Assembly: GCF_020171365.1 (NCBI RefSeq)
Contig: NZ_JAIUZO010000002.1
Span: forward strand, 744,001 to 808,000
Direction: 5' to 3'
Origin: Qipengyuania gaetbuli
GTDB taxonomy: Bacteria > Pseudomonadota > Alphaproteobacteria > Sphingomonadales > Sphingomonadaceae
Length of the DNA: 64,000 nt
Positions 51,784 to 61,046 of the stretch are shown piece by piece. A program made the translations under genes and the position numbers. A model generated the notes under the pieces. It was not told where the DNA came from, did not search any database, and worked only from the letters and a program-made list of their open reading frames with translations. How positions within the stretch are numbered: the stretch's first letter is position 1; each line of letters begins with the position of its first letter.

Positions 51784-52364
51784 TGAAACGTCTTGCCGTC
51801 TACTGCGGTTCGGCATCGCCCGAAGATCCGCGCTATATCCAGCTTGCCTATGATGTCGGAGCCGGCCTTGCGAAACGCGGCATCGGTGTCGTCTACGGCG
51901 GTGGCCGCCTCGGTCTGATGGGCGCGACCGCGCGCGGCGCGCTCGATGCGGGCGGCGAGGTGATCGGCGTCATTCCCGACGCGCTCGCCAATTCCGAAGT
52001 CGCCAATCACGACTGCACCGAACTCTACACCGTCTCCGGCATGCACGAGCGCAAGCAGCGCTTCACCGATCTGTCCGACGGTTTCGTGACCATCCCCGGC
52101 GGGGTCGGCACGATGGACGAATTGTGGGAAGCGATGAGCTGGGCGCAGCTCGGCTATCACGACAATCCGGTCGGCCTGCTCAATGCTTTCGGCTTCTATG
52201 ACGAGCTGATCGCCTTCAACCGCAAGATGGCCGAGGTCGGCTTCGTGCGGCCCGTGCACCAGGGCATCCTCGTGCACGACACGACGCTGGGCGGCTTGCT
52301 CGACCAGATGGAAAACTACGTGCCGCATACGCCGATTTTCCAGATGAAGGCCGACGACCTCTGA
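51783..52364 (+). CDS. LOG family protein (TIGR00730), nucleotide 5'-monophosphate phosphoribohydrolase
   Basis: A 193-residue lysine-decarboxylase-like Rossmann protein. The motifs are VYCGSASPEDP, VVYGGGRLGLMG, MHERKQRFTDLSDGFV and the signature PGGVGTMDELWEA (about residues 104-116). LOG enzymes cleave cytokinin riboside monophosphates or purine nucleotides to base and ribose 5-phosphate. It sits between crtI and crtB with TGATG-type overlap to crtI and a shared CTGA with crtB, so it is translated as part of the carotenoid operon. The connection to carotenoids is not explained by known biochemistry. Confidence 0.92.
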   Translation: MKRLAVYCGSASPEDPRYIQLAYDVGAGLAKRGIGVVYGGGRLGLMGATARGALDAGGEVIGVIPDALANSEVANHDCTELYTVSGMHERKQRFTDLSDGFVTIPGGVGTMDELWEAMSWAQLGYHDNPVGLLNAFGFYDELIAFNRKMAEVGFVRPVHQGILVHDTTLGGLLDQMENYVPHTPIFQMKADDL

Positions 52365-53380
52365 ACAAGCCGCGCCCCCTCACCACCCAGAACCTGCGCC
52401 AGACGCCGGCCCGGGCTGGCGGCGGGCGCGAGCGGCACTTCCTGGTCGACAAGGCGCGCGTGGCGATCGAGGAAGGCTCGCACAGCTTCGCCGCCGCTTC
52501 CAAGCTGTTCGATCGCGGAACGCGCGAGCGGGCATGGCTGCTTTATGCCTGGTGCCGCCGCTGCGACGACATCGCAGACAATCAGGACAAGGGCGGGCCA
52601 CTGGGCGACCAGGGTGATCTCAAGAACGCGGAAGACCGCGTGCAGGCGATCCGCGTGCTGACGAAGCGCGCGCTCGACGAACAGCCCACGGCCGATTTCG
52701 CCTTCGACGCCTTCGGGCTGGTCGCCGACGAGACGGGTCTCACCTGGGAAATGGCCAACGACATGATCGGCGGCTTCGCGCTCGACGCGACGCGCTGGCA
52801 GCCCAGGACCGAGGCCGACATGCTGCGCTATTGCTATCACGTGGCAGGTTCCGTCGGCGTGATGATGGCCGTGGTGATGGGCGTGAGCACGGACGACGGC
52901 GAAACGCTCGACCGGGCCTGCGATCTCGGCCTGGCCTTCCAGATGGCGAATATCACGCGCGATATCGTCGAGGATGCCGAGGCGGGGCGCTGCTACCTGC
53001 CTGCCACCTGGCTGGCCGAAAGGGGCTGGCAGGCAGGCGAACACGCGCATCCGGACAACCGTTTCGCCCTCGCCAGCCTGATGCCGCGCCTGATCGCGCT
53101 GATGGAAAAGCACGAGGCTGCATCGAAACTCGGCGCGAAGAAGCTGCGGTTCCGCCAGCGCTGGGCGGTGCTGGCCGCGGCCAATATCTACGGCGCCATC
53201 GGGCGCAAGGTCCTCTCCCGCGGGCAGAAGGCGTGGGACCGCCGCGTGCGCGTGAGTGGCCCCGAGAAGCTCTGGCACGTCGCCACCGCCTTCTTCGAAG
53301 CACTGCGGAACCGTCCCTCCGGTCCTGCCGAACCGATCATCTGGACGCGCCACGATTTCCGCCCTGTTGCAGGCTGGTAG
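52361..53380 (+). CDS. crtB: Phytoene synthase CrtB, probable CTG start
   Basis: A squalene/phytoene synthase that condenses two geranylgeranyl diphosphates. Motifs: GSHSFAAASKLFDRGTRERA, the first Asp-rich CRRCDDIAD, YHVAGSVGVMM and the second Asp-rich ANITRDIVEDAEAGRCYLP. The first usual start codon is GTG at 52460, but homologous residues (HFLVDKARVAIEEGSHSF) precede it, so that start would cut the first helix. The open frame extends back to a CTG at 52361 that overlaps the LOG stop as CTGA, with GAAGG ten bases before. I take that as the start (339 residues); the GTG start gives 306. Confidence 0.88.
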   Translation: MNKPRPLTTQNLRQTPARAGGGRERHFLVDKARVAIEEGSHSFAAASKLFDRGTRERAWLLYAWCRRCDDIADNQDKGGPLGDQGDLKNAEDRVQAIRVLTKRALDEQPTADFAFDAFGLVADETGLTWEMANDMIGGFALDATRWQPRTEADMLRYCYHVAGSVGVMMAVVMGVSTDDGETLDRACDLGLAFQMANITRDIVEDAEAGRCYLPATWLAERGWQAGEHAHPDNRFALASLMPRLIALMEKHEAASKLGAKKLRFRQRWAVLAAANIYGAIGRKVLSRGQKAWDRRVRVSGPEKLWHVATAFFEALRNRPSGPAEPIIWTRHDFRPVAGW

Positions 53381-53416
53381 CTTGAAGCTGCGCGACGCTA
53401 CGTCTAGCGAGCGTCC

Positions 53417-55285
53417 ATGATCCAAAAGCTCCTCATCGCCAATCGCGGCGAGATCGCCTGCCGCATCATCCGCACCGCGCGTGAAATGGGCATCGCCACT
53501 GTCGCGGTCTATTCGGATGCCGATGCGAAGGCGCTGCATGTCCGCAGCGCCGACGAGGCGGTCCACATCGGCCCCTCGCCCGCTGCCGAAAGCTATCTGG
53601 TGGGCGAAAAGATCATCGCCGCCGCGAAGCAGACGGGCGCCGAGGCGATCCATCCGGGCTACGGATTCCTCTCCGAAAACGCCGGTTTCGCGCAGTCCGT
53701 GATCGACGCGGGGCTGATCTGGGTCGGACCGAAGCCTGCCAGCATCGAAGCGATGGGCCTGAAGGACGCCGCCAAAGAGCGCATGATCGCTGCGGGGGTG
53801 CCGGTGACGCCGGGCTATCTCGGCGAGGACCAGTCGGTCGAACGCCTGAAGAAGGAAGCCGACGGGATCGGTTATCCCGTGCTGATCAAGGCAGTCGCTG
53901 GCGGCGGCGGTAAGGGGATGCGCAAGGTCGATGCCGCAGCCGATTTCGAGGCCGCGCTGGAAAGCTGCCGGCGCGAGGCCAAGGCCAGCTTCTCCAACGA
54001 CGAGGTGCTGCTCGAAAAGTGGATCACCTCGCCCCGCCACATCGAGGTGCAGGTCTTCGGCGATAGCCACGGCAACGTCGTCCACCTGTTCGAACGCGAC
54101 TGCTCATTGCAGCGCCGCCACCAGAAGGTGATCGAGGAAGCCCCCGCTCCCGGCATGGACGAGGCCACCCGCGAAGAGATCTGCGCCGCCGCCGTGCGCG
54201 CCGCCAAGGCGGTCGATTACGAGGGTGCGGGCACGATCGAATTCATCGCCGATGCCAGCGAAGGCCTGCGCGCCGACCGCATTTTCTTCATGGAAATGAA
54301 TACCCGCCTGCAGGTGGAGCATCCGGTGACAGAGGAGATCACCGGTGTGGACCTGGTCGAATGGCAGCTGCGCGTCGCAAGCGGCGAGCCGATCCCGCTC
54401 AGCCAGGAAGACCTCGTCATCGACGGCTGGGCTATCGAGGCGCGCCTTTATGCGGAAGACCCGGCCAAGGGCTTCCTGCCGAGTACCGGCCGTCTCGACC
54501 ATCTCGAATTCGTCGAGGAAGGTCGCGTGGAAACCGGCGTCGAGGAAGGCGATGCGATCTCGCCCTTCTACGACCCGATGGTGGCCAAGCTGGTCAGCTG
54601 GGGCGAAACCCGCGACGAGGCCATCGAAGGTCTCGATGCAATGACTGCAGGCGTCGAAGTCTGGCCCGTGCGCACCAATGCCGGTTTCCTCAACCGCGCG
54701 CTCAACGATCCCGACTTCGTCATGGGCAATCTCGACACGGGCTTCATCGGCGAACGGCTCGACAGCCTCGTTCCGACGGGCGAACCGGACGAGGAGGTCT
54801 GGCAGACCGCAGCTGCCTTCGCGCTGTTCGACGAGGACGAGGACACCGAAGGCAGCTCGCTGTCCGGATTCCGTCTCAACGCCGAACCGCGCCGCAGCGT
54901 CGCGCTGGCCAATGGCGGCGAGACCCGCACCCTGTCGGGCGATGGCGCGCTGCCCGAGGCGACCGGCCTGCTCGATGCGGAAAGCGTTATCGTGTTCGAC
55001 GAGGGCATGGCCTACGACTTCGCGCTGTCGACGCGCGGCGGCGGCCATCACCATGCCCACGACGGCGACATCATCGCCCCCATGCCGGGCAAGGTCATCG
55101 CGGTCGATGTGGCAGACGGCGACACCGTCACCGTGGGCCAGCGCCTGATGGTGCTCGAAGCGATGAAGATGGAACACGCCCTCACCGCGCCGTTCGACGG
55201 GACCGTCACCGGCCTGTCGGTCAGCGCCGGCAGCCAGGTGCAGGTCGAGGCCGTGCTGGCGGTTGTGGAGCCCGTAGAAGAATAG
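53417..55285 (+). CDS. Acyl-CoA carboxylase biotin carboxylase/BCCP subunit
   Basis: A 622-residue fused biotin carboxylase and biotin-carrier subunit (PccA/MccA type). The N-terminal KLLIANRGEIACRIIRTARE, KAVAGGGGKGMRKV (ATP loop), RDCSLQRRHQKVIEEAPAP and MEMNTRLQVEHPVTE are the biotin carboxylase motifs. The C-terminal biotinyl domain has LEAMKMEHAL with the biotinylated Lys near 584. It uses ATP and bicarbonate to load biotin; the acyl substrate (propionyl-, acetyl- or methylcrotonyl-CoA) is decided by the partner encoded 58 bases downstream. Confidence 0.94.
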   Translation: MIQKLLIANRGEIACRIIRTAREMGIATVAVYSDADAKALHVRSADEAVHIGPSPAAESYLVGEKIIAAAKQTGAEAIHPGYGFLSENAGFAQSVIDAGLIWVGPKPASIEAMGLKDAAKERMIAAGVPVTPGYLGEDQSVERLKKEADGIGYPVLIKAVAGGGGKGMRKVDAAADFEAALESCRREAKASFSNDEVLLEKWITSPRHIEVQVFGDSHGNVVHLFERDCSLQRRHQKVIEEAPAPGMDEATREEICAAAVRAAKAVDYEGAGTIEFIADASEGLRADRIFFMEMNTRLQVEHPVTEEITGVDLVEWQLRVASGEPIPLSQEDLVIDGWAIEARLYAEDPAKGFLPSTGRLDHLEFVEEGRVETGVEEGDAISPFYDPMVAKLVSWGETRDEAIEGLDAMTAGVEVWPVRTNAGFLNRALNDPDFVMGNLDTGFIGERLDSLVPTGEPDEEVWQTAAAFALFDEDEDTEGSSLSGFRLNAEPRRSVALANGGETRTLSGDGALPEATGLLDAESVIVFDEGMAYDFALSTRGGGHHHAHDGDIIAPMPGKVIAVDVADGDTVTVGQRLMVLEAMKMEHALTAPFDGTVTGLSVSAGSQVQVEAVLAVVEPVEE

Positions 55286-55343
55286 GGCTTTCCTTTCGGC
55301 CCATCCCTTGCAAGCGTGCCTTCCCTGAGGAGAGAACACGCGC

Positions 55344-56894
55344 ATGGGCTGGGACAAGGAACTGGAAGAACTGCGCCACCGCGAGGCGCTGGCCGAGCAG
55401 ATGGGCGGCGCGGACAAGGTCGCCCGCCAGCATTCACGCGGCAAGATGGACGCGCGCGCCCGCCTCGCGGCGCTGTGCGACGAAGGTTCTTTCCGCGAGA
55501 TCGGCAAGATCGCAGGACGCGGTTCCTATGACGAGGACGGCAATCTCGCCGGCGTCCTTCCCGCTCCCTTCCTGTTCGGCAAGGCGCTGGTGAACGGCCG
55601 CCCGGTCGTGGCGACGGCCGACGATTTCACCATTCGCGGCGGGGCGGCCGACGCAGGCATCAGCCGCAAGATGGTGCAGGCCGAAAAGATGGCGCACGAG
55701 CTCAAGCTGCCCATCATCCGCATGATCGACGGCACCGGCGGCGGCGGAAGCGTGAAGACGCTCGAACAGATCGGCGCGACCTATATCCCCGCCGTTCCCG
55801 GCTGGTCGGACGTGGTGAAGAACCTCGACACGGTGCCGGTCGTTGCCCTCGCGCTCGGCCCGACGGCGGGCCTCGGCGCGGCGCGTACGGTGGCCAGCCA
55901 TTACTCGGTCATGGTGAAGGGCCTCAGCCAGATCTTCGCCGCCGGGCCTGCCGTGGTCGACGGGCTGGGTGAAGCCTACAAGGGCTCGGCCGACCACCAG
56001 CAGGCCAAGGAAGACCTCGGCGGTTCGGAAATCCACACCCGCAACGGCGTGGTCGACGACGAGGTGGGAAGCGAGGCCGAGGCCTTCGCCCGTGCCCGCC
56101 ACTTCCTCTCCTTCATGCCCGAGCACGTCGGCCAGCTTGCCCGCCGCTCGCTTTGCACCGACCCGGTCCACCGGCGTGAAGATGCGCTGTCCGGCCTCGT
56201 CCCGCGCGATCCCAAGGCAGTCTATTCGATGCGCCGCTGCATGGAGATGGTGTTCGACCAGGGCACGGTGTTCGAGATCGGACGGATGTGGGGCCGCGCC
56301 TGCATCACCGCGCTCGCCCGCCTCGACGGCTGGCCGGTGATGGTTCTGGCAAGCGACCCCAGCTACCTTGGCGGTTCGTGGGAAGCCAAGACCAGCGAGA
56401 AGGTCGAACGCTTCGTCAAGCTGGCCGACCAGTTCCGCCTGCCGATCGTCCACTTGGTCGACAACCCCGGCTTCATGATCGGGCGCGAAGCGGAGATGGC
56501 GGGGACCATCCGTTACGGCGTGCAGGCGATGAACGCGATCTACAAGGCCAGCGTCCCGCTCGCCTCCGTGGTCCTGCGCCGCGCATATGGCATCGCCGGC
56601 AGCGCCATGAGCAATGCCGAGACTTACCAGTACCGATACTGCTGGCCTTCGGGCGACTGGGGCAGCCTGCCCATCGCGGGCGGGCTGGAGGTCGCCTACA
56701 AGTCGGAACTCGAAGCCGCGGACGATCCGGCCGCCGAACTGGAAGCCATCCGGGCGCGGCTGGAAAAGGTCACCAGCCCCTTCCGCAGTGCCGAGCGCTT
56801 CAATGTCGAGGACATCATCGACCCGCGCGACACGCGGCCCCTGCTGTGCGAATTCGCCTCGCTTGCCTGGCGCAGGTTGGAAGCGGAAAGCTAG
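55344..56894 (+). CDS. Acyl-CoA carboxylase carboxyltransferase subunit
   Basis: A 516-residue carboxyltransferase of the PccB/AccD5/methylmalonyl-CoA decarboxylase alpha fold. The N-terminal RGKMDARARLAALCDEGSF is typical, with GTGGGGSVKTLEQIG near residue 130 (acyl-CoA oxyanion region) and DNPGFMIGREAEMAG near 375 (biotin site). The sequence is divergent from classical PccB and MccB, so I do not assign the acyl group. GAGGAGAGA precedes the ATG. Together with the preceding gene it forms a complete two-subunit enzyme. Confidence 0.9.
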   Translation: MGWDKELEELRHREALAEQMGGADKVARQHSRGKMDARARLAALCDEGSFREIGKIAGRGSYDEDGNLAGVLPAPFLFGKALVNGRPVVATADDFTIRGGAADAGISRKMVQAEKMAHELKLPIIRMIDGTGGGGSVKTLEQIGATYIPAVPGWSDVVKNLDTVPVVALALGPTAGLGAARTVASHYSVMVKGLSQIFAAGPAVVDGLGEAYKGSADHQQAKEDLGGSEIHTRNGVVDDEVGSEAEAFARARHFLSFMPEHVGQLARRSLCTDPVHRREDALSGLVPRDPKAVYSMRRCMEMVFDQGTVFEIGRMWGRACITALARLDGWPVMVLASDPSYLGGSWEAKTSEKVERFVKLADQFRLPIVHLVDNPGFMIGREAEMAGTIRYGVQAMNAIYKASVPLASVVLRRAYGIAGSAMSNAETYQYRYCWPSGDWGSLPIAGGLEVAYKSELEAADDPAAELEAIRARLEKVTSPFRSAERFNVEDIIDPRDTRPLLCEFASLAWRRLEAES

Positions 56895-58156
56895 GCGTCG
56901 TCTTCCAGCTTGTCGCCGAACAGCGAGCCGCGTTCGGAAAACAGCACGAAGGCAAGGCTGAGCACCGCCGTCACCAGCAGCGCCAGCGCCAGTGGACGCG
57001 CGGTCCCGTCATAGGCAAAGCCGACGAAGGCACCGAGCAGAGCGCCGCTGGTCATGCGCAGGAAGCCCTGCGCGCTTGAGGCGGCACCCGCGATATGGCG
57101 GAATGGCTGCAAGGCGATCGAGCCGAAATTGGCCCCGATGAAGCCCAGCAGACTCATGTTAGCCGCCATCAGCGGGACGAAGGTCCACAGCGTCTCGTCG
57201 GGCTGGTTGGCGAAATAATACTGGGCTGCCGCAATCGCGATGAAGGCGAACAGCGCGGCATGGCTGACCTTGCGCGCGCCGAACCGTTCCACGATGCGGC
57301 TGTTCGACCAATTGGCCAGCGCCATGCAGCCCGCGCAGATCGCGAAGATCAGCGGGAAGCGGTCGCCCGCGCCGAAGGCCTCGCCGATCAACTGCTGGCT
57401 CGAATTGATGAAGCCGAACAATCCACCGAAAACCAGCGCGCTCCCGAGCGTGTAGCCGATGGTCTCGCGCAAGGTCAGCGCGGCCTTCATGTTGCGCGCG
57501 ATCACCGGAATGCGGATTTCCTGCCGGTCTTCTTCGTGCAGCGTCTCGGGCAGGCGGAAATAGACCCATGCGCTCATCGCCACGCCGGCCACGGCCATCG
57601 ACACGAAGATCCAGCGCCAGTCGCCCATCAGCACAAGCACGCCTTGCCCGACACTGGGCGCGACGGCAGGCACGAGCAGGAAGATCACGAAGATCAGGCT
57701 CATCATGCGCGCCATGCGGTCGCCGCCCACGCGGTCGCGGATGATGGCGGGCGGCAGGGCAATGATGCCCGCCGCGAAGAAGCCCTGTGCGGCGCGCAGG
57801 GCCACCAACCCGTCGAAGCTTGTCACCAGCGCGCAGGCGATAGACAGCACGATGTAGAGGAACAGCGCGACGAACAGCACGGGCCGGCGGCCGTAGCGGT
57901 CGGCAAAAGCTCCCGGCACCAGCGTACCGATGCCGGCGGCGAGCAGGTAGGCACCGACCACGAACTGGCGGCGATTGCCCTTCGCACCCAGATCGCCGGC
58001 CAACACGTCGAGTGCGGGCAGGATGGCGTCGATGCCGAACGCATTCAGCGCCATCAGCAGCGCCATCATCCAGATGAGTTCACGCTCGCCTATCGGCGTA
58101 CGCCTCGCGGCGGCGGCCGGGGGTCGTTCCCCGCTGGCAAGCTGGTCGTTTCGCAT
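56891..58156 (-). CDS. Bcr/CflA-family MFS drug exporter
   Basis: A 421-residue major facilitator of the Bcr/CflA (DHA1) group. It has twelve helices, the motif AFGIDAILPALDVLAGDLG in helix 1, GAFADRYGRRPVLFVALF (motif A, about residues 70-88) and AAQGFFAAGIIALPPAIIRD in helix 4. It likely exports antibiotics or sulfonamides by proton antiport. ATG at 58156 is preferred; a TTG at 58198 has no ribosome site and would leave only 23 bases to the divergent dinB. It converges with the carboxyltransferase gene (4-base overlap). Confidence 0.9.
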   Translation of the reverse strand: MRNDQLASGERPPAAAARRTPIGERELIWMMALLMALNAFGIDAILPALDVLAGDLGAKGNRRQFVVGAYLLAAGIGTLVPGAFADRYGRRPVLFVALFLYIVLSIACALVTSFDGLVALRAAQGFFAAGIIALPPAIIRDRVGGDRMARMMSLIFVIFLLVPAVAPSVGQGVLVLMGDWRWIFVSMAVAGVAMSAWVYFRLPETLHEEDRQEIRIPVIARNMKAALTLRETIGYTLGSALVFGGLFGFINSSQQLIGEAFGAGDRFPLIFAICAGCMALANWSNSRIVERFGARKVSHAALFAFIAIAAAQYYFANQPDETLWTFVPLMAANMSLLGFIGANFGSIALQPFRHIAGAASSAQGFLRMTSGALLGAFVGFAYDGTARPLALALLVTAVLSLAFVLFSERGSLFGDKLEDDA

Positions 58157-58221
58157 TTGCACAAAATGGCGGGTGGCGCACAAGGTTCCGCTTTGCAAGG
58201 CGTGTCGCTATCTGATGTTGC

Positions 58222-59337
58222 ATGAGCGACACGGAAGGCAGCGATGAGGAGGAGGCCGACGGCCTCAGGAAAATCATCCATGTCGACATGGATGCCTTCT
58301 TCGCCAGCGTCGAGCAGCGCGACAATCCGGAGCTGCGCGGCAAGCCCGTGGCGGTCGGCGGATCGAGCGGACGCGGCGTGGTCGCCGCCGCCAGCTACGA
58401 AGCGCGCAAGTTCGGCGTGCGGAGCGCGATGCCCTCGGTCACGGCCAAACGGCTGTGCCCCGACCTCATCTTCTGCAAATCGCGCTTCGATGTCTATCGC
58501 GAGGTCAGCCAGCAGATCCGCGCGATCTTCCGCCACCACACCGATCTTGTCGAACCGCTGAGCCTCGACGAGGCCTATCTCGATGTGACCGAGGACAAGC
58601 TCGGTATCGGCAGTGCAACGCGCATTGCCGAACTTATCCGGCAGGAAATCCGCGCCAAGACGAAACTGACCGCGAGCGCGGGCGTGTCCTACAACAAGTT
58701 CCTCGCCAAGCTTGCGAGCGACCAGAACAAGCCCGACGGCCTGTGCGTGATTCGCCCCGGCGAAGGGGCGGAATTCGTCCAGTCGCTGCCGGTCAGGCGC
58801 TTTCACGGCGTGGGGCCCAAGGGCGCGGAGAAGATGGACCGGCTGGGCATCGAGACCGGTGCGGACCTTGCCGCCAAGGACATCGAGTGGCTGCGCGCCC
58901 ATTTCGGCAGTTTCGCCGACTATCTCTACCGTGCGGCGCGGGGCATCGACCTGAGGCCCGTCCGCTCCAGCCGCATCCGCAAGTCTGTCGGCGGGGAGCG
59001 CACCTTCAGCCGCGACCTGTCATCGGGCAGCGAATTGCGCGAGACGATGGAGGACATCATCGACATCGTCTGGGGCTATATCGAACGGGCCGAGGCGAAG
59101 GGCCGCACGGTCACGCTAAAGATGAAGTACACCGACTTCCAGATCTTCAGCCGCGCAAAGACGGTCGACAGGCCGATCGAGAGCAAGGAAGAATTCGCCG
59201 CCATCGGCCGCGCTTTGCTGGAAGAGGTCCTGCCGCTGCCCATGCCGATCCGGCTGATGGGCCTGACCCTGTCGAAACTGCAGCGCGACGGCGAGGACGA
59301 GCCCTCCCGCCCCGACGCGCAGCTCAGCCTGCTCTAG
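58222..59337 (+). CDS. dinB: DNA polymerase IV (Y family)
   Basis: A 371-residue translesion polymerase. The catalytic carboxylates are in IIHVDMDAFFASVEQRDNPEL (in parts: HVDMDAFFASVEQRDNP, about residues 18-35) and PLSLDEAYLDVTED (about 112-126). Little-finger-domain sequences follow from residue 240. The C-terminal AQLSLL is a beta-clamp-binding peptide of the QL(S/D)LF type. No LexA box of the Caulobacter type (GTTC-N7-GTTC) is visible in the short upstream region. The end overlaps the convergent NUDIX gene by 4 bases. Confidence 0.96.
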   Translation: MSDTEGSDEEEADGLRKIIHVDMDAFFASVEQRDNPELRGKPVAVGGSSGRGVVAAASYEARKFGVRSAMPSVTAKRLCPDLIFCKSRFDVYREVSQQIRAIFRHHTDLVEPLSLDEAYLDVTEDKLGIGSATRIAELIRQEIRAKTKLTASAGVSYNKFLAKLASDQNKPDGLCVIRPGEGAEFVQSLPVRRFHGVGPKGAEKMDRLGIETGADLAAKDIEWLRAHFGSFADYLYRAARGIDLRPVRSSRIRKSVGGERTFSRDLSSGSELRETMEDIIDIVWGYIERAEAKGRTVTLKMKYTDFQIFSRAKTVDRPIESKEEFAAIGRALLEEVLPLPMPIRLMGLTLSKLQRDGEDEPSRPDAQLSLL

Positions 59338-59804
59338 CCTGCGCGCTGGCGCCACAGCGCCAGCCGCGCGCGCGTGCGCGGGCTGAGCGGTTCGGGCAGC
59401 GAATGCGTGGGGAAGAAGCGCGCTTCGACGATTTCGCGCCCGTCGGCCTTCGGCACGTCGTTCACCACGCCCGAGAAGATATGCGCCGTGTGCGCTGCGC
59501 CCGACAGTGTTTCGTCGATCGTGCCGATCTGCTTGAGCGCGCTGATTTCGCAGGCCACTTCCTCGCGCAGTTCGCGCCGAGCGGCCTCTTCAGGCGTCTC
59601 GCCCCGGTCGATACCGCCGCCGACGAAGTACCAGAAATCGGGCCCGTAGCTGTGCCGCACGAGCAGGATTTGCCCGTCGAAGTCGCGCGCGATCACGCTG
59701 ACACCGTCACGGCTCACGCCGGTGCGCTGCCGGACGATGGCACGGATGCGATAGGCGATGCGAAGGGCGAACCGGTGGGCCGGAACCGGGATCAGGTGAA
59801 GCAT
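59334..59804 (-). CDS. NUDIX hydrolase
   Basis: A 156-residue NUDIX-domain protein. The Nudix box is at residues 63-84: GGIDRGETPEEAARRELREE fits GX5EX7REUXEE, with all metal-binding Glu residues present; the usual Gly after EE is Ala. It would hydrolyse a nucleoside diphosphate linked to another moiety. The substrate is not predictable. Its start overlaps the end of pgl by 13 bases, so it is probably in one operon with that gene. Confidence 0.9.
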   Translation of the reverse strand: MLHLIPVPAHRFALRIAYRIRAIVRQRTGVSRDGVSVIARDFDGQILLVRHSYGPDFWYFVGGGIDRGETPEEAARRELREEVACEISALKQIGTIDETLSGAAHTAHIFSGVVNDVPKADGREIVEARFFPTHSLPEPLSPRTRARLALWRQRAG

Positions 59805-60412
59805 GTCACCGGCTGGCTCGCGCCCGACAGGAAACGGGCGACTGGAAGGTCGCTGGCACCGGCAGCGGCGGCATCGAAGACGGCGCGCTTGTCCTCGCCG
59901 CGGATCACGAAAGCGACCTGCGCGGAATCGAGCAGGGCCGGCAGCGTCAGGCTGATGCGGTCGAAGGGCGCTTCGGGCGGCAGCGGATCTGGGGTCAGGC
60001 GCACGATCCGATGCGCTTCATCGAGCTGCGGGTCGGTATTGGGGAAGAGCGAGGCGATGTGCCCGTCCGCCCCCATTCCGAGCCAGGCAAGGTCGAAACG
60101 CGGCACGGCTTCCATCTCGGTCAGCGTCACGACTTCGGCACCGGCGGGTTCGAACAGGGCGCGCAGCTTTCCCGTATTCGAGGCTGCATGGTCTTCCGGC
60201 ACGATCCGGTCATCATTCGGCCAGACGACCAGCCGCGCGAAGTCGAGATCGCTTTCCAGCAGCCTGCCGATGATGGGGAACGGGGTCGAGCCGCCCGGCA
60301 CGGTGATTGTCACCGGGCCTTCGGTGGATGCCAGTGCCTCTCCGATGCGGGCCGCCAGCCAATCGGCGATCGCGCCGTCGTCCGCATTCTCGATGATCGT
60401 TACGTCAGCCAT
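59792..60412 (-). CDS. pgl: 6-phosphogluconolactonase
   Basis: A 206-residue DevB-type lactonase of the pentose phosphate or Entner-Doudoroff route. The motifs are VTITVPGGSTPFPIIGRLLE (substrate phosphate loop) near residues 33-52, WPNDDRIVPEDHAASNTGKLR near 64-85 and WLGMGADGHIASLFPNT near 115-132. The start at 60412 (MADVTIIENADD) is chosen on homology; the longer frame is not conserved. zwf, edd and glk, often adjacent in sphingomonads, are not here. Confidence 0.93.
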   Translation of the reverse strand: MADVTIIENADDGAIADWLAARIGEALASTEGPVTITVPGGSTPFPIIGRLLESDLDFARLVVWPNDDRIVPEDHAASNTGKLRALFEPAGAEVVTLTEMEAVPRFDLAWLGMGADGHIASLFPNTDPQLDEAHRIVRLTPDPLPPEAPFDRISLTLPALLDSAQVAFVIRGEDKRAVFDAAAAGASDLPVARFLSGASQPVTCFT

Positions 60413-60485
60413 GCCCGTCACATACAGCAAACCCGTCCGCACCCAAGGTACGAACGGGCCTGAATTGGTATTTTTTTCGAAGGCC

Positions 60486-60947
60486 TTACTTGGCGGTCTG
60501 GTTGAGGAACCAGATGCGCTCCTCCGTCTGGTCGATCCAGTCATCGACGATGCCGCTGGTGGCGTTGTCGCCTACTGCCTCGGCTTCTTCCTTCACCTTG
60601 GCCAAGCGGTCGTGAAGCTTGCGATTGTCGTCGCGCAGTTCGGCCACCATCGCATCGGCTGTGATCGTGACGTCGTCCTGGTCGGCAATCTTGGTCTCGC
60701 TCGCGATCGTCCCGATCGAGGTAAGCGTGTATTCGTCGTTCTTGCGCACGCGTTCGCCGATGGCGTCGACCGTCCCGATCAGCTGGGCGGCCTGTTCGTC
60801 GAACAGCAGGTGCAGGTCGCGGAAACGCGGGCCTGCGACGTGCCAGTGGAAGTTCTTGGTCTTCATGTAGAGCGCCAGCGTGTCGGCCAGTGCGCCGTTC
60901 AGAGCGGTCACCAGACCGGCTTTCGAATTGTTGCCGAGTTCGGCCAT
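60486..60947 (-). CDS. dps: Dps-family DNA starvation/ferritin-like protein
   Basis: A 153-residue Dps. The ferroxidase-site residues are visible in KTKNFHWHVAGPRFRDLHLLFDEQ (in parts: NFHWHVAGPRFRDLHLLFDE, about residues 33-56), and the C-terminal helix has DWIDQTEERIWFLNQT. Dps dodecamers oxidise and store iron and protect DNA under stress. AAGGGGAAAA immediately precedes the ATG at 60947. The regions around it do not show an obvious OxyR or Fur box that I would defend. Confidence 0.95.
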   Translation of the reverse strand: MAELGNNSKAGLVTALNGALADTLALYMKTKNFHWHVAGPRFRDLHLLFDEQAAQLIGTVDAIGERVRKNDEYTLTSIGTIASETKIADQDDVTITADAMVAELRDDNRKLHDRLAKVKEEAEAVGDNATSGIVDDWIDQTEERIWFLNQTAK

Positions 60948-61046
60948 GATTTTTCCCCTTGGTCGGATTTCTGTCTTGTCCAACCAACGGTCGGGCAAGC
61001 GGGGGGTTTCATGGTCTATCTAGGTCGGTTTAATCGCTTCAGGCGA

